From Polyangiaceae bacterium (lineage in GTDB: Bacteria > Myxococcota_A > Polyangia > Polyangiales > Polyangiaceae), in NCBI GenBank assembly GCA_016715885.1, contig JADJXL010000025.1, forward strand, positions 496,001 to 560,000: a DNA stretch of 64,000 nt, given 5' to 3'. The translations under genes were made by a program, and so were the position numbers. Numbering within the stretch: position 1 is the first letter of the stretch; every line of letters starts with the position of its first letter. The notes beneath the pieces are model-generated. The model was not told the origin of the DNA, did not search any database, and worked only from the letters and a program-made list of their open reading frames with translations. Of the stretch, positions 60,847 to 64,000 are shown one piece after another.

Positions 60847-62145
60847 ATGAACGGCCTGCGTCTGGAAGACGTGCTGCGTCAATCAAGCTCGAGACGGACT
60901 GCGAGCTCGGAATCCTACGAACCCGTACGAACGGAACAAGCTGCACGTACCCCCGCGTACGTGTACGACCTCGATGCAATCACCGATGCAGCACGTGCGC
61001 TCATCGCTGGCTTCGATGGAACACCGCATCTCGTTGCGTATGCCGTGAAGGCCAACACGGCGGGACCCATCGTGAAGGCGCTTGGACGCGTAGGTTGTGG
61101 GGCCGAGGTCGTTTCGGGATCGGAGCTGATGGTGGCGCTCGGGTGTGACATTGCCGCCGATGCCATCCTGTTCAGCGGTGTGGCCAAGACAAACGTCGAA
61201 ATCGACCAGGCCATTGGCGCGGGAGACCGCGGGATCCTGGCGCTTCAGCTCGAAAGCGTGGAGGAGATCCCGCGCGTCGTTGCTCGTGCAAAGGCGCTGG
61301 GACGCAAGGCGCGTGTATCGATACGCGTGAATCCGGACATCCTTGCGGACACGCACGCGCACGTCGCGACGGGCCACGACGAAGCGAAGTTCGGGATCGC
61401 GATCGAGGATTTGGAATCCGCGTTTGCAGCGATCGACAGCGCTCCGAACGAGATCGAGCTCGTGGGCATCGGTTGCCACATCGGCTCGCAAATGACGAAA
61501 GTGGACGAGTACGTCGCGTCAGCGGAGGTCGTGCTGGGTCTCGTGGCTCGGCGGCAGAAGGTGCGGGCGCTCGAGCTCGTGGATTTTGGTGGCGGGTTTG
61601 GCATCGATTACGGCGCAGGTTGTCCTGCCAAACCAGCGGATTTTGCGCGGGCGGTTGCGCAACTGGTCAGGCAGAGCGGACTCGGTGGCCTGCGTATCGT
61701 GGTCGAGCCGGGGCGCTGTCTCGTTGCGCCGTTCGGGGTGCTTTGCGCGTCGGTGTTGATGACGAAGCAGTCACGCAGCAAGGGGATCACGCGGCGCTGG
61801 ATGATGATTGATGCGGGCATGAACGATTTGATTCGGCCAGCGCTGTACGCGGCCAAGCATCGCATCGAGCCGATCGACGCGCTGCCTGCGGTGGAAGGAA
61901 CCGGCGTGCCGATGCGCGTCGTGGGTCCCGTGTGCGAGAGCTCGGACGACTTTGGGGAACATGCATTCTGCGAGCCGCTGCCGAGCACGGTGGTCATTCG
62001 TGACGCCGGTGCGTACGGCTATGTGATGGCCAGCGAGTACAACGGACGCGCGTTGCCGGCGGAGATGTTCCTATCGGGCGGAAAGGTCGTGGCCGTGCAC
62101 GAGAGCCGCACGCGGGAGGAATGGGCGGCGTCGCGGATATTTTGA
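60847..62145 (+). CDS. lysA: Diaminopimelate decarboxylase
   Basis: About 432 residues from the ATG at 60847; an ATG at 60814 would add 11. PLP-binding Lys lies in YAVKAN, followed by GGGFGIDYG (phosphate loop), EPGR and a late CESSDD motif that supplies the Cys of the other subunit's site. It converts meso-diaminopimelate to lysine. Divergent from pyk. Confidence 0.95.
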   Translation: MNGLRLEDVLRQSSSRRTASSESYEPVRTEQAARTPAYVYDLDAITDAARALIAGFDGTPHLVAYAVKANTAGPIVKALGRVGCGAEVVSGSELMVALGCDIAADAILFSGVAKTNVEIDQAIGAGDRGILALQLESVEEIPRVVARAKALGRKARVSIRVNPDILADTHAHVATGHDEAKFGIAIEDLESAFAAIDSAPNEIELVGIGCHIGSQMTKVDEYVASAEVVLGLVARRQKVRALELVDFGGGFGIDYGAGCPAKPADFARAVAQLVRQSGLGGLRIVVEPGRCLVAPFGVLCASVLMTKQSRSKGITRRWMMIDAGMNDLIRPALYAAKHRIEPIDALPAVEGTGVPMRVVGPVCESSDDFGEHAFCEPLPSTVVIRDAGAYGYVMASEYNGRALPAEMFLSGGKVVAVHESRTREEWAASRIF

Positions 62146-62159
62146 GCGCGTACTTTCCG

Positions 62160-62198
62160 GGTGATGTGGCCTGGTTCCAGGTGATGTGGCCTGGTTCC
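62160..62198. repeat. Tandem copy of a 20-bp sequence
   Basis: GGTGATGTGGCCTGGTTCC occurs twice (62160-62178 and 62180-62198), one base apart, directly after lysA. It lies just before the GC-rich hairpin element and may be part of it, though copy 1 lacks it. Confidence 0.75.
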
Positions 62199-62204
62199 GA
62201 TCTG

Positions 62205-62350
62205 ATCTCGGGGGGTATGGGGGGCGGAGCAGTCGGCTCGTCTTTTGGGTCGTAGACCCAAAAGACTCAAAGAGCCGCCTGCGAGCCCCCCATCGTGACT
62301 AGCCTCGCGAAGCGCGCGTCCCACGCGCGCGAAGCGAGCGCGCAGGTCCT
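62205..62350. repeat. Dispersed GC-rich hairpin element, copy 2 (inverted)
   Basis: Reverse-oriented relative of 44225-44325. It shares the GCGCGCGT-CCC-ACGCGCGC stem (62312-62330) and GGGGGGTATGGGGGG flank but carries a different middle, including the perfect hairpin TCTTTTGGGTC-GTA-GACCCAAAAGA (62241-62265). It lies between lysA and pnp, which converge. Confidence 0.8.
62241..62265. terminator. Perfect 11-bp hairpin, possible bidirectional terminator
   Basis: TCTTTTGGGTC, loop GTA, GACCCAAAAGA. It is flanked on its own stem by A/T-rich ends (CTTTT and AAAAG), so it can act in both directions between lysA and pnp. Confidence 0.6.
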
Positions 62351-62363
62351 GGCCCGCTTCCAA

Positions 62364-64000
62364 TCACCGCCTATCGCGCGGTGGACGATCGCCCCGGTCA
62401 CGCATTGGCGGACGGTCGCCGCGATCGCGCGACGGTCGATCTCGCGGCGGGCCATCACCACGCGGGCCGTCAGGTCGGCGCGGCGGGGGACCCGACGCAT
62501 CGCGCTCGCGCGCTTGATCCATGCGCGCCTTCGCTTGCACGCCAGCTTCACCTTCGGGAAGCGGCATGACCTCACGACGGCTCAGCCGAATCTTGCCCTC
62601 GCGATCGACGCTCACGACCTTCACCTCGGTCACGTCGCCTTCCTTCACCACGTCTTCGACACGCTCGACACGCGTGTGCGCAAGCTCGGAGATGTGCACG
62701 AGGCCATCGATGCCCGGAAGGATTTCAACGAACGCACCGAAGTCCGTGATGCGCTTGACGGTGCCCTTGTACGTCGCACCAACTTCAGGTTCGGCCGTGA
62801 GCCCCTTGATGATGTCGAGCGCCCTCTTGACGGCATCCGAATCGGCAGATGCCACGTTGACCGTACCGTCGTCCTCGACATCGATCGCGACGCCCGTTTG
62901 ATCGACGATGCCTTTGATGGTCTTGCCACCAGGCCCAATGATGAGCCGAATCTGGTCCGGCTTGACCTTGATGGTCGTGATGCGCGGCGCGTACTGACTG
63001 AGCTCCGGACGAGGCGCCGGGAGCGCTTCGAGCATCTTGCCAAGAATGTGGATGCGGCCTTCGCGCGCCTGATCGAGCGCTTGTTGCAAGATCGACCGAG
63101 ACAAACCAGCGATCTTGATGTCCATCTGAATGGCCGTCACGCCACGCGCCGTGCCGCACACCTTGAAGTCCATGTCGCCGAGATGATCTTCATCACCAAG
63201 GATGTCGCTGAGAATCGCGTACTTCGGCCCCTCGGCTATGAGCCCCATCGCAATACCTGCAACGGGCGCTTTCACAGGAACACCAGCGTCCATGAGCGAG
63301 AGACAACCGCCACACACCGCAGCCATCGATGACGAACCGTTCGATTCGAGCGTCTCGCTGACGATGCGGATCGTGTAGGGGAACTGCTCTTGCGGAGGAA
63401 TCATGCGCGCGAGCGCTCGTTCGGCGAGAGCACCGTGACCGATCTCGCGACGACCAGGACCTCGAAGCGGCTTGATTTCACCCGTCGAGAAGGGCGGGAA
63501 GTTGTAGTGGAGGTAGAACCGCTTCCAGCTCTCACCCATCAAGCTGTCGATCTTCTGTTCGTCCGTGGACGTACCGAGCGTCGTCGTGACGACCGCTTGA
63601 GTTTCGCCACGCTGGAAGAGCGCGCTACCGTGTACACGCGGCAGCAGCCCAACTTCGCTCATGATCGGGCGGATGCTACGCGTGTCACGACCATCGATGC
63701 GCTTGCCCTCTTCGAGCACGTAGCTGCGCACGACATGCGCCTTGCGCTCCTCGAATTCGGCCTTGATGAGCTTTTCGTTGGCCAAGTACTTCTCGGCGCC
63801 AATCTCGGCCAAAAGCGTCTCGCCAAGCTTCTTCTTCAGCGCGCTGTACCCTTCGTAGCGGGCCTTCTTGTCAGTGACGCGCGTGGCCCTCGACAGATCA
63901 TCATCGACCAATGCTGCGACGCGCTTCTTGATGTCGTCCTCGAGTTGCGCTGCGACGAACGGCTTCTTCGCTTTGCCAACGGCCGCACGCATACGTTCGA
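62364..64000 (-). CDS. pnp: Polyribonucleotide nucleotidyltransferase (PNPase), N-terminus outside the window
   Basis: The gene reads leftward and its 5' end lies beyond the window. Visible are the helical linker domain, the second RNase PH domain (RGETQAVVTTTLGT, EIGHGALAERAL, MDFKVCGTARGVTAIQMDIKI split by landmark), a KH domain (IIGPGGKTIKGIVDQTG) and an S1 domain (GTVKRITDFGAFVEILPG). An Arg/Asp/Pro-rich tail (RPDGPRGDGPPRD) of about 50 residues is added, as seen in other Deltaproteobacteria. It degrades RNA 3'-to-5' with phosphate. Confidence 0.96.
   Translation of the reverse strand, partial: ERMRAAVGKAKKPFVAAQLEDDIKKRVAALVDDDLSRATRVTDKKARYEGYSALKKKLGETLLAEIGAEKYLANEKLIKAEFEERKAHVVRSYVLEEGKRIDGRDTRSIRPIMSEVGLLPRVHGSALFQRGETQAVVTTTLGTSTDEQKIDSLMGESWKRFYLHYNFPPFSTGEIKPLRGPGRREIGHGALAERALARMIPPQEQFPYTIRIVSETLESNGSSSMAAVCGGCLSLMDAGVPVKAPVAGIAMGLIAEGPKYAILSDILGDEDHLGDMDFKVCGTARGVTAIQMDIKIAGLSRSILQQALDQAREGRIHILGKMLEALPAPRPELSQYAPRITTIKVKPDQIRLIIGPGGKTIKGIVDQTGVAIDVEDDGTVNVASADSDAVKRALDIIKGLTAEPEVGATYKGTVKRITDFGAFVEILPGIDGLVHISELAHTRVERVEDVVKEGDVTEVKVVSVDREGKIRLSRREVMPLPEGEAGVQAKARMDQARERDASGPPPRRPDGPRGDGPPRDRPSRDRGDRPPMRDRGDRPPRDRR

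Noticed and set aside
1..64000. tRNA, rRNA or riboswitch
   Set aside because: No tRNA cloverleaf, rRNA sequence or known riboswitch core was recognised while reading; a covariance-model scan would be the proper test.

Overview
The window looks like a chromosomal segment of a large-genome myxobacterium of the order Polyangiales (Sorangiineae, Polyangium/Sorangium-like). The reasons are high GC, several eukaryote-like Ser/Thr kinases with C-terminal membrane anchors, many lipoproteins with Gly-rich linkers after the lipobox, MopE-type Cys/Asp repeats with a choice-of-anchor L domain, and toxin and immunity genes resembling the Myxococcus SitA/SitI kin-discrimination families. No rRNA, tRNA or CRISPR was seen. 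The assignment rests on gene content only.

Layout. 1-7.5 kb: chromosomal genes (membrane zinc-ribbon protein, MopE-repeat lipoprotein, alpha/beta hydrolase, repeat-rich membrane protein). 7.5-31.4 kb: an accessory island with a SitA-like lipoprotein and ankyrin pair, a complete type I restriction-modification operon (hsdR-hsdM-hsdS), small Cys-rich lipoproteins, a nuclease-like toxin with a double-CXXCG (SitI6-like) protein, a sigma factor beside a frameshifted secreted-protein gene, and an AHH-nuclease lipoprotein toxin with an Imm11-like gene. That AHH cassette lies between two near-identical copies of an unknown gene. A 3.4-kb IS1-family element with passenger genes follows, then a TIR-domain gene built on a deleted copy of the AHH toxin. 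31.4-64 kb: mainly core genes (sigma-54 activator with FHA domain, three Ser/Thr kinases, secreted proteins, type II NADH dehydrogenase, TPR protein, TamB, methyltransferase, pyruvate kinase coupled to a kinase, diaminopimelate decarboxylase and PNPase running off the end).

The island has an organising signal. Seven copies of a conserved leader of about 60 bp, followed by a variable number of 42-bp units, occur between 7.5 and 30.5 kb. Each typical unit can form two small hairpins. Six of the seven copies directly follow one of only two coding tails (ending VAIAQPLG or QPPG), and they mark the borders of toxin/immunity or restriction cassettes. Between them lie deletion scars: hsdM joined to hsdS, a toxin N-terminus joined to the tail of another gene, and an AHH toxin that lost its middle. 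I read this as a cassette-exchange island whose repeat blocks act as recombination seams. The mobile element has inserted into one block and left a 7-bp target duplication.

In the core part, pyruvate kinase and a Ser/Thr kinase overlap by ATGA, recalling the Pkn4/phosphofructokinase pair of Myxococcus. A dispersed GC-rich hairpin element occupies the gaps of two convergent gene pairs.
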